Origin: Catenuloplanes niger | GTDB lineage: Bacteria > Actinomycetota > Actinomycetes > Mycobacteriales > Micromonosporaceae | DNA length: 64,000 bases | Assembly: GCF_031458255.1 (NCBI RefSeq) | Contig: NZ_JAVDYC010000001.1 | Location: 8,480,501 to 8,544,500 of the forward strand | Reading direction: 5' to 3' | Shown here: positions 24,579 to 33,007 of the stretch, piece after piece | How the letters are laid out: every line of letters begins with the position of its first letter | How positions within the stretch are numbered: position 1 is the first letter of the stretch | Notes under the pieces: model-generated | Told to the model about the DNA's origin: nothing | Database searches by the model: none | What the model saw: the letters and a program-made list of their open reading frames with translations, nothing else | Made by a program: the position numbers and the translations under genes

Positions 24579-26081
24579 TCAGGACAGTGCGGGCCGCGGG
24601 TTGAAGGGGCGGACGCGGGCGGTGGCCGCCGCGGTCCCGCCGCGGCGGTAGAGGCGGCCGCCGATGCGGAACCACCGGACGGAACCGTCGGGGCCACGGA
24701 CGAAGTTCGCCCGGATGCCCTCCTCGGTGCCGCCGCGCAACGGCAGGTCGACGACGTAGTCCTTGCGGTAGAACGCGAAACCGTCGACCGCCGCGCCGCC
24801 GGCCATCAGCACCAGCCGGCCCCGGTCGGCGACGAACTCGAACTCCTGTGTGTAGACGGTGCCGTCGACGTCGATCTGCTGGCCGGAGTAGCGGCCCAGG
24901 TACGGCGCGAGTTCGGCGTCGGTGAGCGTGAGCGGCGGCGCCGGGATGTTGCTGACGCCGGCGAGACGGCGCAGCGCCCAGTCGCCGACGAACAAGTCGT
25001 CGAGCAGCGCCGGACCGGCGTCGGAGTTGGTGAGCACGGTGAGGGCGACGTCGCGGGCCGGCACCATCAGGAAGCCGCTGTGCTGCCCGGACCAGTCACC
25101 GCCGTGCTGCACCACCGTGGGGCCCTCGGCCGTCGGCCGCAGCATCCAGGTGACGCCGGCGCCGTCCAGCTCGACGAAGAGCGTGCCGCCGGGGCCGGGC
25201 CGGGACCGCATCGCGCGGATCGCGCGACCGCTCAGCACCCGGCCGCCGCCACCCAGGTGGAACCGGGCCCAGCGGATCTGGTCGCGCGCGCTGGAGATCA
25301 GCCCACCGGCCGCGTGCAGCGACCGCGGGAGCCACCACGACTCCGGCGACACCACGAGCGTGCCGGTGGCCGGGTCGACGACGTGCGGCTGCGCGACCGA
25401 GGCGCCGGGAAGGTCGTCCACGGAGAACGCCGACCGGGTCAGGCCGAGCGGGTGCAGCAGGCCGCGGCGCACCTCCTCCTCGTACGGCCGGTGCGTCACC
25501 ACCTCGATCAGTCGTCCGGCCAGGGACAGCGCCGCGTTGTTGTACGCGAACACCCGGCCGGGCGGGTTGAGCTGCGGCAGGCGGTCCATCGCGGCGACGT
25601 AACGGGCCAGCGCGCCGGCGTCGTCGCCGGTGTCCAGGAAGAAGTCGCCGAGCCAGCCGCCGGTGTGGTTGAGCGCCTGCCGGACCGTGACCCGCGCCGA
25701 GGCCGCGGCGTCCGCGGTGCGGAACCCGGGGAGGTAGGAGCGGACCGTACGGTCGAGGTCGATCCGGCCCTGCTCGACCAGCCGCATGACGGCCGCGCCG
25801 GTGAACGTCTTGGTGGTCGAGGCGACGCGGAAGACGGTGTCACCGTCCACGGCCGTGGGCGCGTCGGTGCGGGTGACGCCGAAACCCCGGACGTACTCCC
25901 GGCCGCGGTACCACAGCCCGACCCCGACGCCGGCGACACCGTACCGCTCCATCCCGGCCCGGATCCGGTCCTCCAGCTCCCGGACGGCGGACGGCACCGG
26001 GACGCGCGCGGGAACGGCGGTGACCAGACCGCCGGCCGCGGTGGCGCGGAGAAGGGTGCGCCGGGACACGTGCTGTGGCAT
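24579..26081 (-). CDS. Secreted serine hydrolase of the beta-lactamase / D-aminopeptidase family
   Basis: A 500-residue penicillin-binding-fold hydrolase. The N-terminus QHVSRRTLLRATAAGG carries a twin-arginine signal. The catalytic SxxK is S88-T-T-K91 and YxN is Y180-N-N182. A C-terminal beta domain of about 110 residues (from LTLTDAELAPYLGRYSG) matches the extra domain of this family. Substrates may be D-amino-acid peptides or esters; true beta-lactamase activity is less likely. The ATG was chosen because GGGGG lies seven bases before it. Confidence 0.85.
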   Translation of the reverse strand: MPQHVSRRTLLRATAAGGLVTAVPARVPVPSAVRELEDRIRAGMERYGVAGVGVGLWYRGREYVRGFGVTRTDAPTAVDGDTVFRVASTTKTFTGAAVMRLVEQGRIDLDRTVRSYLPGFRTADAAASARVTVRQALNHTGGWLGDFFLDTGDDAGALARYVAAMDRLPQLNPPGRVFAYNNAALSLAGRLIEVVTHRPYEEEVRRGLLHPLGLTRSAFSVDDLPGASVAQPHVVDPATGTLVVSPESWWLPRSLHAAGGLISSARDQIRWARFHLGGGGRVLSGRAIRAMRSRPGPGGTLFVELDGAGVTWMLRPTAEGPTVVQHGGDWSGQHSGFLMVPARDVALTVLTNSDAGPALLDDLFVGDWALRRLAGVSNIPAPPLTLTDAELAPYLGRYSGQQIDVDGTVYTQEFEFVADRGRLVLMAGGAAVDGFAFYRKDYVVDLPLRGGTEEGIRANFVRGPDGSVRWFRIGGRLYRRGGTAAATARVRPFNPRPALS

Positions 26082-26277
26082 CGGAACCCCCACGGTTGAG
26101 GTCGGACCCTCAATCTAGACGCCCGACCCCGACATCGGTATCAGTCGATCTTGTCGTGCTTCGGCGCCGCCGGCCCACGGCCGGGACCGGCGCGGTGTCG
26201 CCCGATCGGTGCCGAACGGAACCGGTGGGCCGAACGGACGACCGTACCGGCACCGCGACCGGCTCTATGGTGACCGG

Positions 26278-26994
26278 ATGAGCTCGCTGGACACAGCGGA
26301 GAAGATCTTCTCGATCATCGGTGCGGTCGCCGGTGTGGCCGGTGCGATCCTCACCGGGTTCGGCCTCCACCGGATGCGCGCGAGCCGGCCGGCCGCGCAC
26401 CGGGCCGGTGGGCCGCATCGGGCCGGCGGGCCGCTCCGGTCGCGGGGGTTCCTGCTCGCCGGCGGCCTGGCGCTGCTGCTCACCGCCGGGGGCGTGCTGT
26501 ACTGGGGACTCACGCGGACCGGTCCACGTCACTTCGACGCGGTCCGGCGCGTGGCGCCGTTCACCGTGCTCCTGGACACGTCGGAGATCCCGCAGCGCAG
26601 CTTCGATCACGAGACGCTGGACAGCACGCCGAAGGACGACCGGGGATTCACCATCGAATGCCGGATGCCGCCCGACCAGGACGATCCGCGGCAGAACCGC
26701 ACCGGCTGCCGGCCCGGCACGATACCGGCCTACCATCTCGTGCCCAGCCCGAAGACCGGCACGACGGCCGCGCGCAGCGAGGGCGGCGACCTCGACGACC
26801 CGGACGGCTGCCACGGTCTGGCCGGCGCCTCCGACTGGGTCCGGGTCTACCAGGACCAGGTCTGGTGCCTGCGCACCGCCCGCAGCCTCGTGATGATCAA
26901 AATGGTCGAGCTGCCGGATGCCGTCCCGGCGGGCACCAAGTCCGTGCGCGTCGAGATGTCCGCCTGGACGGCCAAGGACCCGGCCGGCTCGTGA
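26278..26994 (+). CDS. Hypothetical membrane-anchored protein
   Basis: A 238-residue protein of no recognised family. It has two hydrophobic stretches, IFSIIGAVAGVAGAILTGFGL near the start and FLLAGGLALLLTAGGVLYWGL near residue 60, then an extracytoplasmic domain with four cysteines (in IECRMPP, TGCRPG, DGCHGL and VWCLR) that could form two disulfides. A His-Arg-Ala-Gly-Gly-rich stretch links the helices. It is divergent from the serine hydrolase. The ATG is the natural start for the first helix. Confidence 0.7.
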   Translation: MSSLDTAEKIFSIIGAVAGVAGAILTGFGLHRMRASRPAAHRAGGPHRAGGPLRSRGFLLAGGLALLLTAGGVLYWGLTRTGPRHFDAVRRVAPFTVLLDTSEIPQRSFDHETLDSTPKDDRGFTIECRMPPDQDDPRQNRTGCRPGTIPAYHLVPSPKTGTTAARSEGGDLDDPDGCHGLAGASDWVRVYQDQVWCLRTARSLVMIKMVELPDAVPAGTKSVRVEMSAWTAKDPAGS

Positions 26995-26999
26995 ACCGG

Positions 27000-27050
27000 G
27001 CCGGGTTCGTGTGCCGGGCCGGGTTCGTGTGCCGGCCCGGGTTCGTGTCC
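27000..27050. repeat. 18-bp tandem repeat, 2.8 copies
   Basis: GCCGGGTTCGTGTGCCGG is repeated perfectly at 27000-27017 and 27018-27035, then a decayed copy follows. The array starts six bases after a stop codon and fills the convergent gap before the CBS protein. Confidence 0.7.
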
Positions 27051-27061
27051 CGCGCGCCGGT

Positions 27062-27739
27062 TCAGAACGCGGGGTACAGGATCGCGGTGTCGTCGAATTC
27101 GAACGTGACGGCGTCGGCGACCTCGACGACGCCCGGCACCTGGCGGGTCAGCCGCACCGCCAGCTCCGCGGACGAGCGGCGGTCGACCGTGCCGGCCAGC
27201 GTGACCGTGCCCGCGGTGACCGTCACCGTGATCGTGCCGGGCTCGAGCAGCAGGACCCGGTGCAGGATGCCGCTCTCGATGTCGACGCGGATCGCCTCGT
27301 CCGGGCGCAGGTGGGTCTTCAGCAGGTCGGAGCGGGTGACGATGCCGATGATGCGGCCCAGCTCGTCGACGACCGGAAGGCGCTTGACCCGGCCGGCGTC
27401 CATCCGGCGGGCGGCGGCGGTGATCGACGTGGTGGCCAGCGCGGTGCTCGCCGGCGTCGACATCAGGTCCGCGGCGACCACGGCGTCGGCCTTGACGCGG
27501 GCCCGGCGGTTGCGGCGGCTCTCGAACAGCCGCGGCGCCTGATCCGTGCCGGCGAATTCGATCTTGTGAAGCAGATCCGTCTCGGACACCACACCGACCA
27601 CGCGGCCCAGCTCGTCCACGACCGGCACCGCGCTCACCCGGCGCCGCATCAGGACATCCACGATCGACCGGTACGGCGTGTCCGCGGTGACCGTCGCGAC
27701 ATCCTTGGTCATGACGTCCCCGACCTGCCAGTTCCTCAT
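27062..27739 (-). CDS. CBS-pair protein with C-terminal BON domain
   Basis: A 225-residue cytosolic protein. Two CBS motifs (about 8-60, VGDVMTKDVATVTADT; and 88-140, AADLMSTPASTAL) form a Bateman module that binds adenine nucleotides. The last 70 residues (GTITVTVTAGTVTLAGTVDRRSSAEL) are a BON domain. CBS-BON proteins are common in actinomycetes, and several are dormancy- or stress-linked. The second in-frame start was chosen because GGAGG lies eight bases upstream of that ATG. Confidence 0.9.
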   Translation of the reverse strand: MRNWQVGDVMTKDVATVTADTPYRSIVDVLMRRRVSAVPVVDELGRVVGVVSETDLLHKIEFAGTDQAPRLFESRRNRRARVKADAVVAADLMSTPASTALATTSITAAARRMDAGRVKRLPVVDELGRIIGIVTRSDLLKTHLRPDEAIRVDIESGILHRVLLLEPGTITVTVTAGTVTLAGTVDRRSSAELAVRLTRQVPGVVEVADAVTFEFDDTAILYPAF

Positions 27740-27845
27740 CAGAACCACCTCCAGCGCCCTTCACGCTACGGGCGCGCGGGTCCGGCCCGGCAGAGCCGGA
27801 GGACCCGGCCGCGGGGGACCTCCGGGCGGGCCTACAGTTCGGGTC

Positions 27846-28721
27846 ATGATCGAGCCGCTGGATCTCGGTACGTTCCCGACGCCGCTGGAGGACGCGCCGC
27901 GCCTGGCGGCATCGCTCGGGCTGGCACGGCTGTGGATCAAACGCGACGACCTGATCGGGGCCGGTGGCGGCGGCAACAAGGCCCGCAAGCTGCGCGTCAC
28001 CGCGGCGGAGGCGCTGGCGGCGGGCGCCCGCACGCTCGTGACGACCGGGGCGCCACAGTCCAACCACGCGCGCGCGACCGCCGCCGTGGCGGCCCGCCTC
28101 GGGCTGGGCTGCGTACTGGTGCTGGCCGGTGCCGGGCCGGCCGTCGAGCGCGGCAACCTGCTGCTGGACCGGCTCGCCGGCGCGGAGATCGTGTGGGCCG
28201 GTGACCGGCCGCCCGGCGACGTCGCCGCGATCGAGGCCGCGACCCGGCCGGGCGCGCACCTGATCCCGTTCGGCGGCTCGTCACCCACGTCCGTGCACGC
28301 CTACGCCGAATGCGCCCGGGAACTGACCGCACGGGCGGACTTCGACCGGGTGGTGGTCGCGGTCGGCTCCGGCGCCACCATGGCCGGGCTGGTGCTCGGC
28401 CTCGGTGCGGGCCGGGTCGCCGGCGTCGACACCGGCGCGCTGCCCGACCCGGGCGCCGCCGTCCGGGCACTGCTGCCCACCGATCCGGGCGAGCTGCGCA
28501 TCGACCGGGAGCGGATCGGCGCCGGATACGCCACGGTGACCGACGAGGTGCGGGCCGCGCTGCGGCTGGCCGCCCGCACGGAGGGACTGTTCCTCGACCC
28601 GATCTACACCGGCCGGGCGATGGCCGGCCTCGCCGCCACGGCCGGCGCCGGCGACCGCGTCGTCTTCCTGCACACCGGCGGCCTCCCCGGCCTCTTCGGC
28701 GTGGACCAGCCCGTCCGCTGA
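27846..28721 (+). CDS. PLP enzyme of the D-cysteine desulfhydrase / ACC deaminase family
   Basis: A 291-residue fold-type II PLP enzyme. The start FPTPLEDAPRLAASLG...LWIKRDDLIG and the lysine motif GGGNKARKL (K45) are diagnostic of this family, and TTGAPQSNHARATAA is the phosphate- and carboxylate-binding loop. The likely reaction is D-cysteine to pyruvate, ammonia and sulfide, or deamination of aminocyclopropane carboxylate; the sequence does not settle which. At 291 residues it is slightly shorter than the usual 325-340. It is divergent from the CBS-BON gene. A sulfur-related role would suit the rest of the window but is not shown by context. Confidence 0.85.
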   Translation: MIEPLDLGTFPTPLEDAPRLAASLGLARLWIKRDDLIGAGGGGNKARKLRVTAAEALAAGARTLVTTGAPQSNHARATAAVAARLGLGCVLVLAGAGPAVERGNLLLDRLAGAEIVWAGDRPPGDVAAIEAATRPGAHLIPFGGSSPTSVHAYAECARELTARADFDRVVVAVGSGATMAGLVLGLGAGRVAGVDTGALPDPGAAVRALLPTDPGELRIDRERIGAGYATVTDEVRAALRLAARTEGLFLDPIYTGRAMAGLAATAGAGDRVVFLHTGGLPGLFGVDQPVR

Positions 28722-28890
28722 CCGGCCGCATCCACGGCGGTGGCATCACCCGCACGACCGCCCACCGGGTGGGTGACGGGGTAGGCGCGGGCGGGCGCGG
28801 CCGTCCGCGAGGACGTAGAACGTGCCGGGTGCGTCGAGCGTGTGCGCGTGACGGTCCCGTCCGGCGGGGCCGGAAGACCTGTACGGGCGC

Positions 28891-29178
28891 CTAGCCCAGC
28901 AGGTCTTCCAGTTCGGCCTCGGTGCGGCGGACGAGGGCGCGACGCTCGTCCTCGTCCATCTCCGCACAACGGCGCAGCGCGGGCTCGGTCGCGGCGCTCA
29001 GTGCGTCGCCGTAGATCGACGAGTGCGCGGCCTCGCGGAGGTCGAGGTTGCCGGCCAGGACGCCCTCGGCCATCTCCTTCAGCGTGCCGTCCGTACCGGC
29101 GGCGAGCTTCTCCAGCAGGAGCCGGACCGCCTTCGTCATCCGCCGGTCACCGGCCAGCTCGTACGCGCTGTCGTGCAT
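28891..29178 (-). CDS. Small helical hypothetical protein next to a type VII-like gene
   Basis: A 95-residue all-helical acidic protein (MHDSAYELAGDRRMTKAVRLLLEK...). No family is recognised. GGAGAGGA precedes the ATG. It lies 19 bp downstream of a WXG-type protein gene on the same strand, so it is probably co-expressed and may be a partner or chaperone of that protein. Confidence 0.65.
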   Translation of the reverse strand: MHDSAYELAGDRRMTKAVRLLLEKLAAGTDGTLKEMAEGVLAGNLDLREAAHSSIYGDALSAATEPALRRCAEMDEDERRALVRRTEAELEDLLG

Positions 29179-29197
29179 GACGATCCGTCCTCTCCGG

Positions 29198-30283
29198 TCA
29201 TCCCGCGAGCGGGTGGGCGTAGCCGCCGCCGGACGGCGCGGGCAGGGCCGCACCGTCGAGGTCGGCGGCGCTGCTCCGGATGACGCCCAGCACCTGCTGC
29301 CCCACACCGTAGAGCGTGGTGAGCGCCTGTGTCGCGCTGCTGATCAGCGCCAGGATCCGGGCCACCTCGATCGCGACCACGCCGGCGGCGAAGACCGGTC
29401 CGACGACCGTCGCGGCGGAGGCCGCTCCGCCGGCGGCGGCGAGCGCGACCACGACGGCGCCGTCGATCATGCCTTTGATGAAGCCGCTCGTCGCCTCCGA
29501 GTAGTGGTAGACGCCCATCGAGATCTCCGCGAACCGGGCGGCGAGTTCCCGCATCGGCATCACCAGGAGGTCGACCACGGCCTGCGCGGTGCGGGCGAAG
29601 AACTGGTAGGCGGTCTCCCCGGCGTGCCCCTGCCACCACGCGGGATGCAGCGCGGACGCGCCGCCCTGCAGGTTGAGCGCGAGATCCTCCAGCGCGTTCG
29701 CCGCGTTCTCCAGCGACCGGCCGGCATTGGCGATCGACTGCCAGTCGCCGACGATGAAGTCGAGGGCGTCGTTGAGCGGGTTGGTGCCGGAGATCTGCTC
29801 CCACACGGCGATGATGTGATGGGCCGGGCTGATCAGGTCCAGATCGGCGAGCCAGTGGGTGTACTCGACGTCGTCGACGGGCGTGAGCCGGCCCTGCGGC
29901 TCGTGCACGTCGGTGAACGTGGGGGTGATCCCGGTCGCGGCCCACCTTCCCTCCTGCGCGGTGGCGGGCCCCGGTTCCCGGCCGGGCAGCGTCGCGTCCA
30001 TCTGCGCGGCCGCGGTGGCGTCGGTCTGCCGGTAGTAGTTCGCGGCGTGACGCATGCCCTCCGCGCTGACGTACAGGATGTCGGTCGCCTTCCGGACGGC
30101 CTCGATCGCCGACTCCATCGACGCCCGTGCGGCCGGCCCGATCATTCTGCTCAGCTCGCCCGGCCAGTCCTCCGGGATGGCGTACCGGGTGAGGTACTGC
30201 CGGACGGCCGACGCGTCGTCGCCCGCCCGGCCGAGCAGCGTGGCGAAGTCGTCGAGCGCGTGTGGTTCCACGGTGAATCCCAC
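29198..30283 (-). CDS. Type VII secretion-like protein with two WXG100-type regions
   Basis: A 361-residue protein. Its N-terminus (GFTVEPHALDDFATLLGRAGDD) looks like an EspC/WXG100-type helical hairpin. A second such region at about 200-300 contains PAWWQGHAGETAYQFF, a W-x-G turn. A hydrophobic Ala/Gly-rich stretch (about 270-320) follows. No C-terminal toxin domain is present. This pattern suits an ESX-secreted or ESX-associated structural protein. GGGGG lies near the GTG start. No EccC-type ATPase or other core component is present in the window. Confidence 0.65.
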   Translation of the reverse strand: MGFTVEPHALDDFATLLGRAGDDASAVRQYLTRYAIPEDWPGELSRMIGPAARASMESAIEAVRKATDILYVSAEGMRHAANYYRQTDATAAAQMDATLPGREPGPATAQEGRWAATGITPTFTDVHEPQGRLTPVDDVEYTHWLADLDLISPAHHIIAVWEQISGTNPLNDALDFIVGDWQSIANAGRSLENAANALEDLALNLQGGASALHPAWWQGHAGETAYQFFARTAQAVVDLLVMPMRELAARFAEISMGVYHYSEATSGFIKGMIDGAVVVALAAAGGAASAATVVGPVFAAGVVAIEVARILALISSATQALTTLYGVGQQVLGVIRSSAADLDGAALPAPSGGGYAHPLAG

Positions 30284-30333
30284 GGCCGGGCCCCCGTTCG
30301 GTGCAGTGAACCGCCCTCCGACCAGCGTAAAGA

Positions 30334-31548
30334 TTATTCGTGGCCGTGGATGTTCCCTGTTCGCGGCACAGCGGTGAGCGCGGGAAGGCCGGCGGCGGTG
30401 GTGGCCATCAGGGGCCGGAGCAGCGCGACGCCGCCGGGAAGGTCGCCGATGGACATCAGCCGGTCGCGCAGGCGCAGGCGCCGGCGGGTGGACGGGACCA
30501 TCCAGGCGGCGGCGCGGCGGCCGCTGAGCTGTTTACGGCGGGTGAACGGCAGCATCTCGGCCTGGTAGGCCGACAGCGCGGCGGGGACGTCGCCGGGGCG
30601 GGCGGCCAGGTGGTGCGCGAGCAGCCAGGCCCCGCCCATGGCCAGCGAGGCGCCCTGACCGGCCATCAGGGAGACCGCGTACCCGGCGTCGCCGACGAGC
30701 GTGACCGGGCCGCGGGTCCAGGAGGTCATCTCGACCTGCGCGACGCAGTCGTCGTACAGCCCGGGTCCGGCCGGGCAGCGCGCCAGCACGCGGGCGGCGG
30801 TGTCACCGAGACCGGCGAACAACGCGGCGAGCGGCGGACCGGTACCGGACGAGCCGATCCGGCGGGCGGCCGGCGGCGTGCGGTGGATCAGGCTCGCGGC
30901 CAGGCCGCCGCGACCGGTGGGGTAGACGCCGGCCTGTCGCCCGGGGGCGGCGATCACGGCGAACCGGGTGCCCAGCCAGGCGGCCAGGTCCGGGTCGTCG
31001 AACAGGTACGACGCGGTGCGGAAGCCGAGCGGGCGCAGGAACCGTGCCTCCGGGCCGAAGACCAGCTCACGGATGCGGGAGTGGATGCCGTCCGCGCCGA
31101 CGAGCAGGTCCGCGGTGTGCCGGGTGCCGTCGGTCAGCTCCACGTCCACCCGGTCACCGCGCGGGACCGCGGCGGCGACGCTCACGCCGTACCGTGGCGG
31201 GGTTTTCTGGACGGTGCGGAGCGCGGACTCCAGGTCGCCGCGGAGCAGGCTGAGCACGCGGCCGCCGAGGACGCCGGTCATCGCGGCGTAGCGGAGACCG
31301 CCGGTGCGGCGGCCGGACGGGGAGAGGTGGACCAGTTCGTCGACCGGGCTCGCACGATCCGTCAACGTGGGGAGCAGGCCCATCCGTTCGGCCACGTCGT
31401 ATCCGGAGCCGAAGAAGTCCATCAGGTAGCCCTCGCCGCGCGGACCGGGCGCGCGTTCGACGAGCGTGACCGTCCAGCCGTCGCGCGTCAGCCACCAGGC
31501 CAGCGTCAGCCCGGCGATGCCGGCGCCGCAGATCGTCGCGCGCCTCAC
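30334..31548 (-). CDS. FAD-dependent aromatic monooxygenase (UbiH/PHBH-like)
   Basis: A 404-residue group A flavin monooxygenase. The FAD site begins RRATICGAGIAGLTLAWWL (GxGxxG), DLLVGADGIHSRIREL is the DG motif, and TLVGDAGYAVSLMAGQGASLAMGGAWLLA is the GD motif. It would hydroxylate an aromatic or lipophilic compound with NAD(P)H and oxygen. The GTG overlaps the stop of the preceding TetR gene (GTGA), so the two form one operon, and drug or antibiotic inactivation under TetR control is a reasonable inference. Substrate unknown. Confidence 0.88.
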   Translation of the reverse strand: MRRATICGAGIAGLTLAWWLTRDGWTVTLVERAPGPRGEGYLMDFFGSGYDVAERMGLLPTLTDRASPVDELVHLSPSGRRTGGLRYAAMTGVLGGRVLSLLRGDLESALRTVQKTPPRYGVSVAAAVPRGDRVDVELTDGTRHTADLLVGADGIHSRIRELVFGPEARFLRPLGFRTASYLFDDPDLAAWLGTRFAVIAAPGRQAGVYPTGRGGLAASLIHRTPPAARRIGSSGTGPPLAALFAGLGDTAARVLARCPAGPGLYDDCVAQVEMTSWTRGPVTLVGDAGYAVSLMAGQGASLAMGGAWLLAHHLAARPGDVPAALSAYQAEMLPFTRRKQLSGRRAAAWMVPSTRRRLRLRDRLMSIGDLPGGVALLRPLMATTAAGLPALTAVPRTGNIHGHE

Positions 31549-32084
31549 CGGATCAGCTCCAGCAGCGTGTCCTCGACGCCGGTCAGGTCGAGCGCGGGGT
31601 CGAGCGCGCGATGCAGGCCGAGCGCGTCGAGTGTGGCGGTGAGCACGGTCGCGACCGGGGCCGCGCGATCGCCGAGGCCGTGGCCGGCGAGCCAGCCGGC
31701 CAGGTCGGCGCGGAGCGCGGCGAGCACGGCCGCGACGTCCGCGCGCAGCACCGGGTCGCGGGTGGAGCGCAGGAAGACCTCGCCGATCAGGATCGCGCCG
31801 GGACCGTCGGCCGGCCCGTCGGTGACCGCGCGGATCATCAGGCGTACGCCGTCGCGGGGGCCGGGCGAGGCGGCCAGGCCGGCGCGGAGACCGGCGGTGA
31901 GCGCGGCCAGCGCGGGTGCGACCGACTCGCGCAGCAGCGCGTCGACGGAGGTGAAGTGGTAGTGCACGGCCCCGCCGGGCACGCCGGCCCGCTGCGCGAC
32001 CAGGCGGGTGCTGACCCCGCCCCAGCCGGTTTCGACGACCAGCTCGGCGGCGGCGCGCAACAGCCGGGCGCGGGTCTGGTTCAC
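31545..32084 (-). CDS. TetR-family transcriptional regulator
   Basis: A 179-residue repressor. The HTH is at about 5-50 (RARLLRAAAELVVETGWGGVSTRLVAQRAGVPGGAVHYHF, in family order) and the rest is the helical ligand-binding domain. The GTG start was chosen because GGGAGGAGG lies directly upstream. A perfect 20-bp palindrome 22 bases before the start is the probable operator, so it should repress itself and the co-transcribed FAD monooxygenase, with release by a small ligand. Confidence 0.9.
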   Translation of the reverse strand: MNQTRARLLRAAAELVVETGWGGVSTRLVAQRAGVPGGAVHYHFTSVDALLRESVAPALAALTAGLRAGLAASPGPRDGVRLMIRAVTDGPADGPGAILIGEVFLRSTRDPVLRADVAAVLAALRADLAGWLAGHGLGDRAAPVATVLTATLDALGLHRALDPALDLTGVEDTLLELIR

Positions 32085-32105
32085 GCCGGTCCTCCTCCCG
32101 CACGA

Positions 32106-32125
32106 ATTTGGGCGATCGCCCAAAT
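32106..32125. promoter_or_regulatory. Perfect 20-bp palindromic TetR operator
   Basis: ATTTGGGCGATCGCCCAAAT reads identically on both strands. It lies just upstream of the TetR start and at the end of the kinase gene region, where the promoter must be. It has the length expected of a TetR dimer site. Confidence 0.8.
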
Positions 32126-32153
32126 CATCGCGCGGAACCCGGCTCGCCGCAAG

Positions 32154-32723
32154 TCAGCCGAGGTCGCCGGCGTTGTCGACGATCACGTCCGCGTTCGCCC
32201 GGACCTCCTCGGCCGCATAGAACGCCTCCTCCTGGCGCGCCCAGCGGTCCCAGTGCGGGGCGTAGCTCTCGCCGTCGCGCGCCAGCGCCCGCCGCTTGCG
32301 TTCCGCGTCCGGAACCTCGATCCAGACCAGGCCGCTGCGGTACGCCGAGAGCGCGCGAGCCCCGCAGCCCACTCCCTCGACGACCAGGTCGGAGCCGGCC
32401 GTCAGCGGCTCCCAGTCCCGGTAGGCGCCGGCGGCCCAGTCCCAGCGGCGCCACCGGGCCGGCCGCCCGGCGGCGAGCGGCGCGAGGATCCACTCGCGCA
32501 GCACCCGGACGCCGCCGAGCAGCCCGTCCCAGCCCGGGTAGAGGTCGTCCATCCGGACCAGTGGCGCCGCCAGCTCGGCCGCGAGCGCCGTGGCCAGCCC
32601 GGTCTTCCCGGCCCCGGACCGGCCCTCGACCGCCACCACCCGGGTGCGGCCGGCGGCCGCCGGCAGCGTCCGCGCCCAGGCGGCGAGCCGCGCCGCGTGC
32701 GTGCCCGCCGGGCCGGTCGTCAT
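32154..32723 (-). CDS. P-loop nucleoside/uridine kinase-like protein
   Basis: A 189-residue P-loop NTPase of the uridine-kinase-like type. Walker A is VEGRSGAGKTGLA near residue 35, and MDDLYPGWDGLLGG matches the substrate-binding DD(F/Y)Y region of uridine/pantothenate kinase-like enzymes. A lid-like basic segment (DAERKRRALARDG) is near the C-terminus. The substrate is unassigned. The ATG (MTTGPAGTH) is the first good start; upstream in-frame sequence is Arg/Pro-rich and non-protein-like. Confidence 0.8.
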   Translation of the reverse strand: MTTGPAGTHAARLAAWARTLPAAAGRTRVVAVEGRSGAGKTGLATALAAELAAPLVRMDDLYPGWDGLLGGVRVLREWILAPLAAGRPARWRRWDWAAGAYRDWEPLTAGSDLVVEGVGCGARALSAYRSGLVWIEVPDAERKRRALARDGESYAPHWDRWARQEEAFYAAEEVRANADVIVDNAGDLG

Positions 32724-33007
32724 CGCGGCCCGCGGAATCGGCACGGGGTGCTGGACATGCGCATGCGGTCGGCCTCCTCGGCGGTCGTCCGGCCGGATCG
32801 CGGCCGGTCGTGGCGGTGGTCCGGGAGGGCGCGGCGGCCGGAACGGTGCCGATGCGGGCCGCTCCCCACGCCACGATGATCGATCATGGCGCCGTCCCGG
32901 CGGCGTCCGCCCCGCCGGAGCGGTCCGCCCCGGGTGGCGGACCGGTGTGCGCCGGGCGACTGGTGAGCGTGAAATACAATCATGTCGGCCGATGTCAGGG
33001 GGTGGGC

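Noticed and set aside
24579-26081. True class C beta-lactamase resistance gene
   Set aside because: SxxK and YxN are shared by many esterases and D-aminopeptidases, a clear KTG motif was not found, and the extra C-terminal domain belongs to the peptidase/esterase branch.
28722-28890. Gene remnant encoding HTLDAPGTFYVLADG between the desulfhydrase-like gene and the type VII unit
   Set aside because: Only a short stretch looks protein-like; there is no start with ribosome site and no matching flanking sequence.
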